In this document: piece by piece, positions 25,129 through 33,257 of the stretch | Layout: each line of letters begins with the position of its first letter | Position numbering within the stretch: the first letter of the stretch is position 1 | DNA from: CAVRXT01 sp049644285 | GTDB lineage: Bacteria; Acidobacteriota; Terriglobia; Acidiferrales; UBA7541 | Length of the DNA stretch: 64,000 nucleotides | Reading direction: 5' to 3' | NCBI GenBank assembly: GCA_049644285.1 | Contig: JBARRP010000347.1 | Location: 56,152-120,151 of the forward strand | Notes under the pieces: generated by a model | What the model was told of the DNA's origin: nothing | Database searches by the model: none | The model's input: only the letters and a program-made list of their open reading frames with translations | Made by a program: the position numbers and the translations under genes

Positions 25129-27402
25129 TCATTGCGCGGCCGGCGCCAGCTTCGCCGCAGCCGAATTGATGAGCGCGGCTTCGGCCTCGAGCACTTTGGC
25201 GACGCGCGTGATTTGCGCATTTGCCTCGTCCCATTTCTTTTGCTCGATGGCTTCGCGAACGCCGGGGATTGTCTTGACGCCGTAACCGGTGTAGAGGCCG
25301 GGCGCATAGATTTGGTGTTTGTACCAGGAGCGTCCCGGCAAGCCGTCATCCAAAATCAGTTTTCGCTCGCTTTCCAATAGCAAACGATTCACTTCGGCCA
25401 AGGCCGCCGCAGCAAGCGTGCCGCCGCCGGTCACGTCCGACTTTGCAAGCGCCTCCTTATAGCGCTTGGCGCTGCGCGTCAGCGCATCGGCGGCGTTCTC
25501 GAGAGGGGAAAAATTCACAAACGGCGGAAGCGGCTGCACGCTGGGAGGAACGTATGGCTTCTTCGGGTCGGCAGTGGCGGTGAAGACGCCCTCTTCAATT
25601 TCGAGATTGCGCTCGCGGATTTCTTCCCTCTGATCCTGCGACAGCTTCTCGAGCTCGCGAACGTATTTCTGAATCGTGTCGGCAAAATCGGCGAACTCGA
25701 ATGGAAGCAAATCCGCGTCAGCCAGACGCATGACCGCAATGCCGGCGGTTTGAGCGAGCGCGCGGCCGTAGACAAACTCGGTATCCGCGAAATGGGTGTA
25801 CCAGTAGAAATCATCATAAACGGAATGATAGATCCCGCCGCCATCTTCTCCGCCATACCCAAGATTGAGCGAGGCGATGCCCGCGAACTGCAGGAAGGGA
25901 GTCCAGTCGGAGCCGGAGCCGAGCGCTTCGATCCGCAAATCGGCGCGTCCCCGGGCCTCCTGGCGCTCTTCGGGAGAATTGGCGTGAGCGATCGCGGCAA
26001 GCTGGTCGCGCTTCCACACGGAGACATGCTTCTCGGGATCGTCAATGCCGCGCGCTACATCATTGATGAATTTTTCGAGTGAGTGCGAGCCTCCTATTTC
26101 GAGGTATCCCCGGGTGTTGGAATCCGAATTGATGTAAACGGCGGCGCGCTGCCGCAGCTCGTCCACATGCGCTTCCACCCATTCGGTCGAACCGAGGAGG
26201 CCCGGCTCTTCTCCGTCCCACGCGCAATAAATAATCGTGCGCTTCGGCTTCCATCCGGACTTGAGCAATTCGCCGAGCGCGCGCGCTTCTTCGAGCATCG
26301 AACTCTGGCCGGAGATGGGATCCTCGGCGCCGTTCACCCAAGCGTCATGGTGATTTCCGCGGACGATCCATTCATCGGGATAAACACTCCCGGGAATTCG
26401 TCCGATGACGTCGTAGAGCGGCTTCAAATCCCAATTCGATTTCAGCTTCAGATGGACGCGGCCGGGCCCCGGCCCGACGCGATACGTGATCGGCAGCGCC
26501 CCGCGCCAGTTCGCCGGCGCCACCGGACCTTCCAGAGAAGCCAGGAGTGGCTGCGCGTCGCCATAGGAGATTGGCAGGACGGGAATCTTTGTGATCGTCG
26601 GAGCTTCATTGATGGGCAGGCGTTTGGCGTCGTGGGTCGCAGCCACGCCCGGAGTCAGCGGGTCGCCGGAATAGAGTGGCATGTCCGCGACACTCCCGCG
26701 CTGGACGCCATCCTTCGGACGCCATGCCCCAGCCGGAAACGTGACGCCTTCGGAATAGCCGTCGTCCTTCGGATCGGAATAAATCAGGCAGCCGATCGCG
26801 CCATGTTCGCCCGCGACCTTCACTTTGATCCCGCGCCACGATGCGCCGTAGCGCGCGATGACGATCGCGCCCTTCACCGACACGCCCATGCGTTCGAGAT
26901 CTTCGTAATCTTTGGGAATGCCGTAGTTCACATAGACGAGCGGAGCGGTCACATCGCCGTCAATCGAGTAGCCGTTGTACGTCGGCAACTGTTCGCTTTG
27001 CTGGTTTGAAGTCGGGTCCACACTCAGCGCGGGCTCCTGGAGCTTGGCGGTGAATTGCGTCGGCGCGACCAGCTCGACGAGGCGCTCTTTGGGCGTCGGG
27101 TAGAGAACTTCGAAAGATTCGATCTGCGTCTCGAGTCCCCACTCCTTCATGCGCGCCGCAATCCATTCGGCATTTTCCTTGTCGTAGGGCGAACCGACAT
27201 TGTGCGGGCGCGCCGAAAGGCGCTTCATCGTTTCGCGGATCACATCGGGAGAAGGAATCGCGCGGAATTTTTCCTCCCATTGCCGCTCGGCGCGGGAAGA
27301 TTCGGCAGAGTAGCCGGCGAGCGGCGGCTCGTCGGCGGCCAGCGGCATCAACAGCGAGCCCGCCAATGCAAGTCCGAAGAAAAGATGAAGACGTTGCATC
27401 AT
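25129..27402 (-). CDS. Secreted M28 peptidase, glutamate carboxypeptidase II-like
   Basis: A 757-residue protein with a signal peptide (MMQRLHLFFGLALAG..., cleavage near LAA-D). The order of domains is that of PSMA/transferrin-receptor-like peptidases. A PA domain spans ~130-330. The M28 zinc core has G-N-H-H-D-A-W-V-N-G-A (His/Asp ligands), W-D-G-E-E-P-G-L-L-G-S (catalytic and metal Glu), N-S-D (ligand) and Y-H-S-V-Y-D-D (last His). A C-terminal TFR-dimer domain starts at ~600. It probably acts in the periplasm on acidic C-terminal peptides. Its ATG overlaps the stop of a 42-residue membrane ORF, indicating coupled translation. Confidence 0.92.
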   Translation of the reverse strand: MMQRLHLFFGLALAGSLLMPLAADEPPLAGYSAESSRAERQWEEKFRAIPSPDVIRETMKRLSARPHNVGSPYDKENAEWIAARMKEWGLETQIESFEVLYPTPKERLVELVAPTQFTAKLQEPALSVDPTSNQQSEQLPTYNGYSIDGDVTAPLVYVNYGIPKDYEDLERMGVSVKGAIVIARYGASWRGIKVKVAGEHGAIGCLIYSDPKDDGYSEGVTFPAGAWRPKDGVQRGSVADMPLYSGDPLTPGVAATHDAKRLPINEAPTITKIPVLPISYGDAQPLLASLEGPVAPANWRGALPITYRVGPGPGRVHLKLKSNWDLKPLYDVIGRIPGSVYPDEWIVRGNHHDAWVNGAEDPISGQSSMLEEARALGELLKSGWKPKRTIIYCAWDGEEPGLLGSTEWVEAHVDELRQRAAVYINSDSNTRGYLEIGGSHSLEKFINDVARGIDDPEKHVSVWKRDQLAAIAHANSPEERQEARGRADLRIEALGSGSDWTPFLQFAGIASLNLGYGGEDGGGIYHSVYDDFYWYTHFADTEFVYGRALAQTAGIAVMRLADADLLPFEFADFADTIQKYVRELEKLSQDQREEIRERNLEIEEGVFTATADPKKPYVPPSVQPLPPFVNFSPLENAADALTRSAKRYKEALAKSDVTGGGTLAAAALAEVNRLLLESERKLILDDGLPGRSWYKHQIYAPGLYTGYGVKTIPGVREAIEQKKWDEANAQITRVAKVLEAEAALINSAAAKLAPAAQ

Positions 27403-27527
27403 TCCTCCTGTCGTGAGCGGTCGTTGAAACTGCCGCGCGCCCTAGACGCCCACAGCCCCACCAAGAGATAGCCGATTCCGGCAACCAAAGCGATCACAAA
27501 ATCAATGACCGCAGCAAACTTTCCCAT
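27399..27527 (-). CDS. 42-residue single-helix membrane protein coupled to the M28 peptidase gene
   Basis: ATG 27527 is preceded by GGAG 12 nt upstream. The product has one hydrophobic helix (V-I-D-F-V-I-A-L-V-A-G-I-G-Y-L-L-V-G-L-W, residues ~7-26) and a basic/acidic tail ending R-S-R-Q-E-E. Its TGA overlaps the ATGATG start of the peptidase gene, and the GAGGA in its last codons doubles as that gene's ribosome site. Such short coupled ORFs are easily missed. The role is unknown, and a fortuitous frame cannot be excluded. Confidence 0.45.
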   Translation of the reverse strand: MGKFAAVIDFVIALVAGIGYLLVGLWASRARGSFNDRSRQEE

Positions 27528-27602
27528 CAGAGCTGACTCTCCTTGCCCGGCGAAGAAGCCGGCGGGTGGCCCAGGTTTTTCATCAGCCGTTTTGATCCGC
27601 TC

Positions 27603-27644
27603 TTGACAGGGCGCCCCGACAGGAGCATACTACTCTGATAGTAT
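27603..27644 (+). promoter_or_regulatory. Promoter with overlapping palindromic operator
   Basis: TTGACA (27603-27608), a 17-bp spacer and CATACT (27626-27631) form a near-consensus housekeeping promoter, 46 bp before GTG 27678. A perfect inverted repeat ATACTA-N6-TAGTAT (27627-27644) overlaps the -10 box and start site, which is a good position for a repressor. The repressor is not identifiable. Confidence 0.6.
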
Positions 27645-27677
27645 CCCCGGAGTGTATTATCAACAGAGGGTGCAACT

Positions 27678-27905
27678 GTGAAAGCTGGAATTAAGATCGC
27701 ATCCGTTTGGTGTGCTGGGCTTCTACTCGGCCTGATCTGCAGGGTTCTTCTGCCTTCGTCGTGGGGGATTGTCGTTGTACACAAAAACGTCGGCTATGGC
27801 TTGAATTTAGATCGCCTCGCATTCTGGGTATGCGTGATGACGGGCGTGGTGTGGGGCCTCGTATTGTTGGTCAGGGCCATGGTAAGAGACCTCATCCCCC
27901 TCTGA
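27678..27905 (+). CDS. Small two-helix membrane protein
   Basis: A 75-residue protein from GTG 27678, downstream of a strong promoter and an AGAGGG ribosome site. It has helix 1 at ~7-24 (A-S-V-W-C-A-G-L-L-L-G-L), a short loop with V-H-K-N-V-G-Y-G-L-N-L-D, and helix 2 at ~47-68. No family is recognised. It is followed by a GC-rich hairpin terminator, so it is a self-contained transcription unit. The promoter-operator arrangement suggests tight regulation. Confidence 0.6.
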   Translation: MKAGIKIASVWCAGLLLGLICRVLLPSSWGIVVVHKNVGYGLNLDRLAFWVCVMTGVVWGLVLLVRAMVRDLIPL

Positions 27906-27931
27906 CTAGCCCTGGAGTAGAAAAACTGACG

Positions 27932-27961
27932 GGGGCGGGCTACCGATTGGGGGCCCGCCCC
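27932..27961 (+). terminator. GC-rich hairpin terminator
   Basis: GGGGCGGGC and GCCCGCCCC form a 9-bp stem around a 12-nt loop, 26 bp after the stop of the small membrane protein and before the convergent TPR gene. No clear T run, so it may act in both directions or with Rho. Confidence 0.55.
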
Positions 27962-28004
27962 GTGGCGGTCAGGAGAAAATAATCTCGCTGGACTGTTCTG
28001 CGGC

Positions 28005-28490
28005 TCAGTCTGCTTTATTCGGGCCCGTCAGTTTGTGGCGCAGGCGGCCGAGGGTGCGGTTCATGGGGTGGCTGCGATGTAGAAACGGGAGCACCGGACC
28101 GCGGCGCACGCCGATTTTTTCGAGCGCGCGGCGAATCCGGAAATCGCGGCCGGCGGAGATCATGCCCTTTTCGAGGGTGGCGATCGCTTCGGCGGTGCGT
28201 CCGGACTGGTAATAAACTTCCGCCAGGTTCAAGTAAAGCTGGGCGTGATTGCACTTCACGCCGAGAGCTTCCTGGCAAAGCATCTCGCCATCGGCGAAGC
28301 GCCGTTCGGCGAGCGCGGCCAGCAGCCCGGTGTACGAAAGATAGAATGGGTTCTTCGGGGCTACGCCAAGGGCGCGGCGGGCGTGTGACAACGCCTCGTT
28401 GGCGTCGCCGTCGCGCAATCGTCTCAGGCACTCCTTGAATTCGTTCATTCCCGCATCGGCTGGTGATGTGGTTCCAATCCAATGAGACAT
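28005..28490 (-). CDS. TPR-repeat protein
   Basis: A 161-residue protein. ATG 28490 has GGAAGGAAGGAG directly upstream and is preferred to the longer frame reaching 28640. It contains about three tetratricopeptide-like helix pairs (A-L-S-H-A-R-R-A-L-G-V-A-P-K-N-P at ~28-43; A-Q-L-Y-L-N-L-A-E-V-Y-Y-Q-S-G-R at ~80-95) and a basic tail. It has no signal peptide, so it is cytoplasmic. TPR proteins serve as protein-binding scaffolds; the partner is unknown. Confidence 0.75.
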   Translation of the reverse strand: MSHWIGTTSPADAGMNEFKECLRRLRDGDANEALSHARRALGVAPKNPFYLSYTGLLAALAERRFADGEMLCQEALGVKCNHAQLYLNLAEVYYQSGRTAEAIATLEKGMISAGRDFRIRRALEKIGVRRGPVLPFLHRSHPMNRTLGRLRHKLTGPNKAD

Positions 28491-29354
28491 CTGGCTCCTT
28501 CCTTCCCCGCGGGAGCCGCGGGTTCTGCTATGGAAGGCTATCGCGGGCGGGTTCATAGCGATATTGTCCGATCGGCCAGTTTTCGTCCAATCGACCGGCC
28601 TGTACCGCATGACAGGACACAAATTGGCGCCCCTCGCCACATTTTGCCGGTCACTTACCTTGATCGGCTTTTCCGACCAATCCTTTAGAAGGGAGTTGTG
28701 CGACCCCCGCGCGCCGGAGCTGCAACCGAATCAAAAGCCACACATGACCACAGAGATCACGGAGAAGGGCATGAGCGCACCGAGAAAGACCTGGCCCAAC
28801 ATCCGGCCTTCCAGTGCGGCTATTGCTCCGATTCAAACTTTGAATTTGCATTGGGATCGGCGCGAATGCAAGAATGCGCAGCAATGAACACCGAGCACAG
28901 ATCGGGACGGAGACCACATCGACCACATCACTCTTCAGTCTCCGTCTCTTCAGGTCCTCTTTCCGCGTCGAAACAGGAACCCGCATGTACGCAATGTACG
29001 GGCGGGATCGCCTGAGACCGCCGGGAGGGGCCTTGGTCACCCCGTAGTTTGAACTGCTCCACGGAGAGCTTGGGTCGCTGCGGCCCATACCGCGGCAAAG
29101 ACCATCGGCAAAGGTTGCGTCGCCTCCTCACTGGCGCCGCGGTGGCCCAAGCTCGACCTTCTCTGACCTAGTCGTCTCAAAAGAAACAGTTTACAGGACC
29201 GCCGTGCGTTCGTTGCGTGCTCCAGCCGACCGTGCTTGGGGCGCGGCGAAACCTGAATGGAGCAGTGGTTCTGAGGAATGAATGACTTGAGCGAGCGACG
29301 CGCTCGGCTTCGGCCAGCTCGTCCGCCGCAACTCACATACCCGGGAGGATAAAC
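28491..29354. other. 864-bp interval without a supported gene
   Basis: Open frames on both strands here are short, rich in Arg/Ser/Pro and lack ribosome sites. The segment includes an 'ACCACAGAGATCACGGAGA' motif near 28747, which resembles an intergenic repeat also seen near 53210 and 58440 in the opposite direction. The last 60 bp probably hold the promoter and leader of the secreted-protein gene at 29355. No RNA gene is recognised. Confidence 0.4.
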
Positions 29355-29809
29355 ATGGAAACGATTCAAAGCTTTTCGGCTGTTAAGACTGCAATTCTGG
29401 CTTTGCTCTTGATGGGTTTATCCGCAGGTCATGCCCACGCGCAGGACACCATGCCGCTGAAATTCACCCTGCCTTTCGAAGTCCGCTGGGGAATAGCAAT
29501 CTTGCCGGCGGGAGATTATTCGCTGTCAGCGGAGTCCACGAGCCTCTCGGGATTCGTGATCGTCCGCCGGGAGCCCCAAGGCGATGCGGTTGCCTTGGTC
29601 AGGGCCGACCCTCGTGGGAACAGGTGGACTTCCCTGACCACAGCAAGCTGGTTGTGGAGCAGAGAGGGGAGAAGGCAGCCGTGCGGGCGCTGTATCTGGA
29701 GGACAGAAGACTCATATTCCACTATGCGCCGCACGCGGCGAAGGGCGAGCTTCTCAATCGGCGGTCAAAGCCCATCCAGCAGACGCTCCTATTCGCGGCG
29801 GCGAAATAA
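29355..29809 (+). pseudogene. Small secreted protein with one frameshift
   Basis: ATG 29355 follows GGGAGG and starts a signal peptide (cleavage near HAQ-D). The mature part begins M-P-L-K-F-T-L-P-F-E-V and has an L-P-A-G-D-Y-S-L turn. At about 29620 the reading must shift one base, from R-A-D-P-R-G-N-R into V-D-F-P-D-H-S-K-L. After that it continues sensibly (A-L-Y-L-E-D-R-R-L-I-F-H-Y) to the stop at 29809. The repaired product is about 150 residues. The first frame alone runs on to 29876 with Arg/Ser-rich nonsense. Function unknown; the P-A-G-x-Y-S-L pattern also occurs in the small secreted protein at 44814. Confidence 0.65.
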
Positions 29810-29823
29810 GTCTTCCAGATCCG

Positions 29824-29850
29824 AGGGCGGGCCTCGCGGCGGCTCGCCCT
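29824..29850. terminator. Hairpin between convergent genes
   Basis: AGGGCGGGCC and GGCTCGCCCT pair (one mismatch) around a 7-nt loop. It lies between the stop of the secreted-protein gene (29809) and that of the S9 peptidase (29860), a natural bidirectional terminator position. Confidence 0.5.
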
Positions 29851-29859
29851 TCGGCTTTG

Positions 29860-31911
29860 TCAGAGGTAGCGGTTGAACCAGGCGGCGGTGCGCTCGATGA
29901 CGTCGCGGCTGTGAGCCGGGTTTGCGAACTCGTGCCCCTCATTCGGGTAAATCACGAATTCGGTGGGTACCCCCAGCGTCTTGAGCGCGTGCCAGAATTC
30001 GTAGGATTGCGGCGGCGGGCATTCGCCGTCACGATCGCCCACGACGATGAGGGTTGGCGTGCGCGCTTTCTTGATGAAGGTGATGGGCGAGCTTCGCGCG
30101 TAAACGGCCGGATCGTCGTATACGGACGCGCCGAAGTACGGGATCATCCATTGGTCGATTCCGTTCTGGCCGTAGTAACTTTGATAATTCGCCAGGCCGG
30201 CGCCCGCAACCGCGGCTTTGAAGCGGTTCGTCTGCGTGACCCCCCACATCGTCATGTAGCCGCCGTAACTCCATCCGGTAATCCCCACGCGATTGGAATC
30301 AGCCGGGGCCGCTTTGGCGGCAGCATCGACGCCCCCCAGGATGTCGCGGAAATCGCCGTAGCCGAAGTCCTTGACGTTCGCCCGGGTGAAGGCCTCGCCT
30401 TGGCCGTAGCTGCCGCGCGGATTCGGCATCAGAACGAAATATCCGGCGGCAGGCAGCGCTGCCTCGTAGTCAAGCCGCCTCGGCCATTTCGGGGTGATCG
30501 CATAAGCCGGACCGCCGTGTACGCTCACAACCAGCGGGTAGAGCTTCGAGGAATCGAAATCGCGCGGGTAAACCAGCCAGCCTTGGATGTCGAAATCGTC
30601 GCTCTTCCAGTGCAAGTTTTCCGCCGAGCCCCACGCGGATTCAAGGCCTTGGTTGCGGTGTGTGATCTGCTTCCATTCCCCGACTGGTCCGGCCCAGACT
30701 TCGGGGGGATGCTGGAACGACTGGCGCACGATCGCCGTGGATCGTCCATCGGGCGCGACCGAGAGGCTGATGCCGAAGTCACCCGGCCCGATTGTCTCCG
30801 CGCCCGCCCAGAGGGGATGGACTTCGCGGCTGCTGAGATTCGCAGTGGCCACGCCGCTTCCGCCGTTGAGATAGGCTTCGAAAAGAATGTCGCGGGAGCT
30901 GGGCATCCACGCGAGCGAGCTCGCCGTCGCTTTCAGGCCGGGAGTGACGTTCTTCGCCTCGCCGCCCGACGCCGGAATTGTGTAAATCTCGCCGCCCACG
31001 ACGGGCTCATCGCTCATCAGCCCGCCGATGAATGCGATCGTGGAACCGTCGGGCGACCAGCGCGGCACTGCGATTTGCATTGACGGCTTCAGCAGGGACT
31101 CGGTGGCGCCCTCCGCCGCGTCAATCGTGTAAAGCTGGGCGATGTACCAATTGTCGTCGCCGGAGCCGTGAGCGGCGGTGGCCACGAACCGCTTTCCATC
31201 CGGCGACCAATCGTACTCGTACACGTAGAGATCGCTCGGGGAGATTTGACGCACCTTGCCTGTCTTTTCGTCCACCAGCGCTAGGCGCTGTTCGTGGACG
31301 TCTTCGGAGACTACGCCTTCCGCCGGCGTTTCCGCGACGAGCGGCCCCGCTGCGCGAGTGGCATTCTCAGTGAAAAGCACCGCAAGCGTCTTTCCGTCAG
31401 GAGACCAAGAGGGATCCTGCAGGAAGCCCGTCAATTGCGTCAGCCGGCGCGCCACGCCGCCAGCAGCGCTCGCAATGTAGAGTTGAAGCTGGCCGGGGTG
31501 TTGCGCATCGGAAAGGAACGCCAGGCGTTTGCTATCGGGTGACCACGCGACGTCGTGTTCCGCATATGCAGTCGCTCCACCTCCGGCAGTGATTCGATGT
31601 GCCGCCGCGGGGTTCTTGATGTCTGCGACGTAGATTGCCGAATTGGGCGAAGGCGCGCCGTCTTTCCCTGTCAACGTCTCGACCCAGGCAACGCGCTTCC
31701 CATCGGGCGAGATTTCTGCCTGTTGAAACTCATGGACTCCGAACATCGCGCGGATGGCGTCCTCGATCGGCGCAGCCGTCGTTGGCGTCTGAGCTGCAGC
31801 CGGAGGAGGAAGCGGGGTGCGCTTACGCTGCGCTCGCGTCTGGCCAATCGTGATCGTCGCCAGCACCAGGATCGATACTCCAGCGAGCCAAAGTTGCGAT
31901 TTTTGCTTCAT
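29860..31911 (-). CDS. Secreted S9 family prolyl oligopeptidase-like peptidase
   Basis: A 683-residue protein with a signal peptide (MKQKSQLWLAG..., cleavage near TRA-Q). Residues ~50-410 form a beta-propeller of WD40-like/TolB-like repeats (S-P-D-G-K-R and S-P-D-S-K-R). The C-terminal alpha/beta hydrolase has nucleophile G-W-S-Y-G-G (~535), acid V-G-D-R-D-G and histidine N-E-G-H-E-F. This is the DPP-IV/acylaminoacyl-peptidase group, which cleaves short peptides. It probably works in the periplasm along with the other secreted peptidases in this window. ATG 31911 with GAGGAGCT upstream. Confidence 0.93.
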   Translation of the reverse strand: MKQKSQLWLAGVSILVLATITIGQTRAQRKRTPLPPPAAAQTPTTAAPIEDAIRAMFGVHEFQQAEISPDGKRVAWVETLTGKDGAPSPNSAIYVADIKNPAAAHRITAGGGATAYAEHDVAWSPDSKRLAFLSDAQHPGQLQLYIASAAGGVARRLTQLTGFLQDPSWSPDGKTLAVLFTENATRAAGPLVAETPAEGVVSEDVHEQRLALVDEKTGKVRQISPSDLYVYEYDWSPDGKRFVATAAHGSGDDNWYIAQLYTIDAAEGATESLLKPSMQIAVPRWSPDGSTIAFIGGLMSDEPVVGGEIYTIPASGGEAKNVTPGLKATASSLAWMPSSRDILFEAYLNGGSGVATANLSSREVHPLWAGAETIGPGDFGISLSVAPDGRSTAIVRQSFQHPPEVWAGPVGEWKQITHRNQGLESAWGSAENLHWKSDDFDIQGWLVYPRDFDSSKLYPLVVSVHGGPAYAITPKWPRRLDYEAALPAAGYFVLMPNPRGSYGQGEAFTRANVKDFGYGDFRDILGGVDAAAKAAPADSNRVGITGWSYGGYMTMWGVTQTNRFKAAVAGAGLANYQSYYGQNGIDQWMIPYFGASVYDDPAVYARSSPITFIKKARTPTLIVVGDRDGECPPPQSYEFWHALKTLGVPTEFVIYPNEGHEFANPAHSRDVIERTAAWFNRYL

Positions 31912-32108
31912 AGCTCCTCAGCCTCGATTGAAGGCACGCTCTTAGCTAATGAGACTGGCGTTCCTCTTGGGAGTCGCCCGCGCTGCGCGCCCTGAGGGGC
32001 GGCAGCGAGCCGACATGTTGAGCTGCCTCGATTCGAAAATCAAGCCCGGTTACATCGCAAATGGTTCAATCGGGTCTGACAGAGGCGAGTGCTCTCCAAG
32101 TGTTTGAA

Positions 32109-32720
32109 TCAATCCGGAGAACAAGGCGGCAATGTTGTGCCGGGCGGCGGTGCAGGCGGGCATGCGTGGGGGATCGCCCGCAGATACTCATAGATGGCGC
32201 GGATCTCGTGAAACGTCATGTTGCGGAAGGTGGGCCAGGGCATCACCTGGAGCAGGGCAGGTCCGGGGTCGTTCATCGCGTGATTGAAATCGATGCCGGT
32301 AATCATGACCGTATAGAACTCGGGAAACGTGCGGCCCGCCGGCAATCCGTGCTCATCCGGTGTAATGTTCCGCGAAATGTACGGCCCGAATGCCTTGCCG
32401 CCGGCGAGATAGTGGTCCGCGTTGATCTTCGCCGGCTGCCCGAGGAACGGGTCTCCGCCTTGGTCGTAGGGCTGACTGGTGTGGCACGCATTGCATGCGC
32501 CGGGACCATTGACCAAATAGCTGCCCAGGCCGACAAGCTCTCGGTCCTTGTCCTCAAGGTTCAGATGAACCGGGGCGATGTCAAACCCGTGGGCCACCCG
32601 GCTTTCGCCTTGTTCGCCCGATTTGTTGTTGCTGCGATTCGCTTGCCCGTGAAAGGCGAGTGCGAGGCCCGCGATGGCCATGCCGGAAACGAATACTCCA
32701 ATGGAAAGAGATCGTTTCAT
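32109..32720 (-). CDS. Secreted monoheme cytochrome c
   Basis: A 203-residue protein with an N-terminal signal (MKRSLSIGVFVSG...). There is a single heme c site, C-N-A-C-H at ~77-81. A distal methionine candidate is in Q-V-M-P-W-P-T-F near residue 160. Length and the I-T-P-D-E-H-G-L-P-A-G-R-T-F motif match the family of cytochromes found with alcohol/gluconate dehydrogenases, but with one heme. The C-terminal A-C-P-P-A-P-P-P-G-T-T-L-P-P-C tail has two cysteines that could form a disulfide. It probably carries electrons in the periplasm. No dehydrogenase neighbour is seen. Confidence 0.85.
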   Translation of the reverse strand: MKRSLSIGVFVSGMAIAGLALAFHGQANRSNNKSGEQGESRVAHGFDIAPVHLNLEDKDRELVGLGSYLVNGPGACNACHTSQPYDQGGDPFLGQPAKINADHYLAGGKAFGPYISRNITPDEHGLPAGRTFPEFYTVMITGIDFNHAMNDPGPALLQVMPWPTFRNMTFHEIRAIYEYLRAIPHACPPAPPPGTTLPPCSPD

Positions 32721-33041
32721 TGTTCCCTTCGATTCGGCAAGTCCGTGCAGACCGAAAGCTCAGGATCCTTATCGGCCTCCAGCCGGAATCCTATTGGCTA
32801 AAGATGAAGCGCAGCGATGCAGGAACGGTTAAAGCGAAATGAAGATTCGGTAAAAAGCCAAGCTACTGAAGGCGAAAGGATTACGGCTTCCGGGTACCAG
32901 GCACGGGCAAAGGACACATCACTTGCGGAGGGAATTTGCCTGACCCAATGTACCCTGCTGGACCAGGTAAACTCTTACCCCTTTCGGTTCGGATGCCGGG
33001 AAGAGACCGACGCCGCTCGAGGAGAGTTTCCCTTCTCTACT
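32721..33041. other. Intergenic stretch upstream of the cytochrome c gene
   Basis: Presumed promoter region of the cytochrome gene plus sequence with no convincing coding frame; a 75-codon frame at 32817-33044 has no ribosome site. No repeat or RNA is recognised. Confidence 0.35.
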
Positions 33042-33181
33042 TAAGACCTCTTCTTATCTCGGATCGCCTCTAGTACCTTCACTCGCGTAATTCCCGCCTG
33101 TTGCAAGATGCGAGCGCCTTTGCTCGCCTCGTCTGTCAAAGCAGCCGCCAGAAGGTGCGAGGGGTGGTAGAATCCCGCTTC
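33042..33181 (-). pseudogene. Clp N-terminal-domain fragment
   Basis: An open stretch of 45 codons reads E-A-G-F-Y-H-P-S-H-L-L-A-A-A-L, then A-R-I-L-Q-Q-A-G-I and V-L-E-A-I-R-D-K. It is bounded by a stop upstream (just after 33181) and TAA at 33042-33044. The H-L-L-x-A-L ... I-L-x-x-A-G pattern is that of a Clp repeat motif in ClpA/ClpB/ClpC N-domains. There is no start codon and no ATPase part, so it is a leftover 3' piece of a Clp-N-containing gene. Confidence 0.45.
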
Positions 33182-33257
33182 CTAAATCGCACAGGGCGCG
33201 TCTAAATCGCACAGGATCGAGGCCGGGTGTGCGGCGATCAGGGGACACTAACTCATC

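Noticed and set aside
28698..29015. 105-codon frame in the 28.5-29.3 kb gap
   Set aside because: His/Arg/Ser-rich, without ribosome site, and overlapping an intergenic-repeat-like motif.
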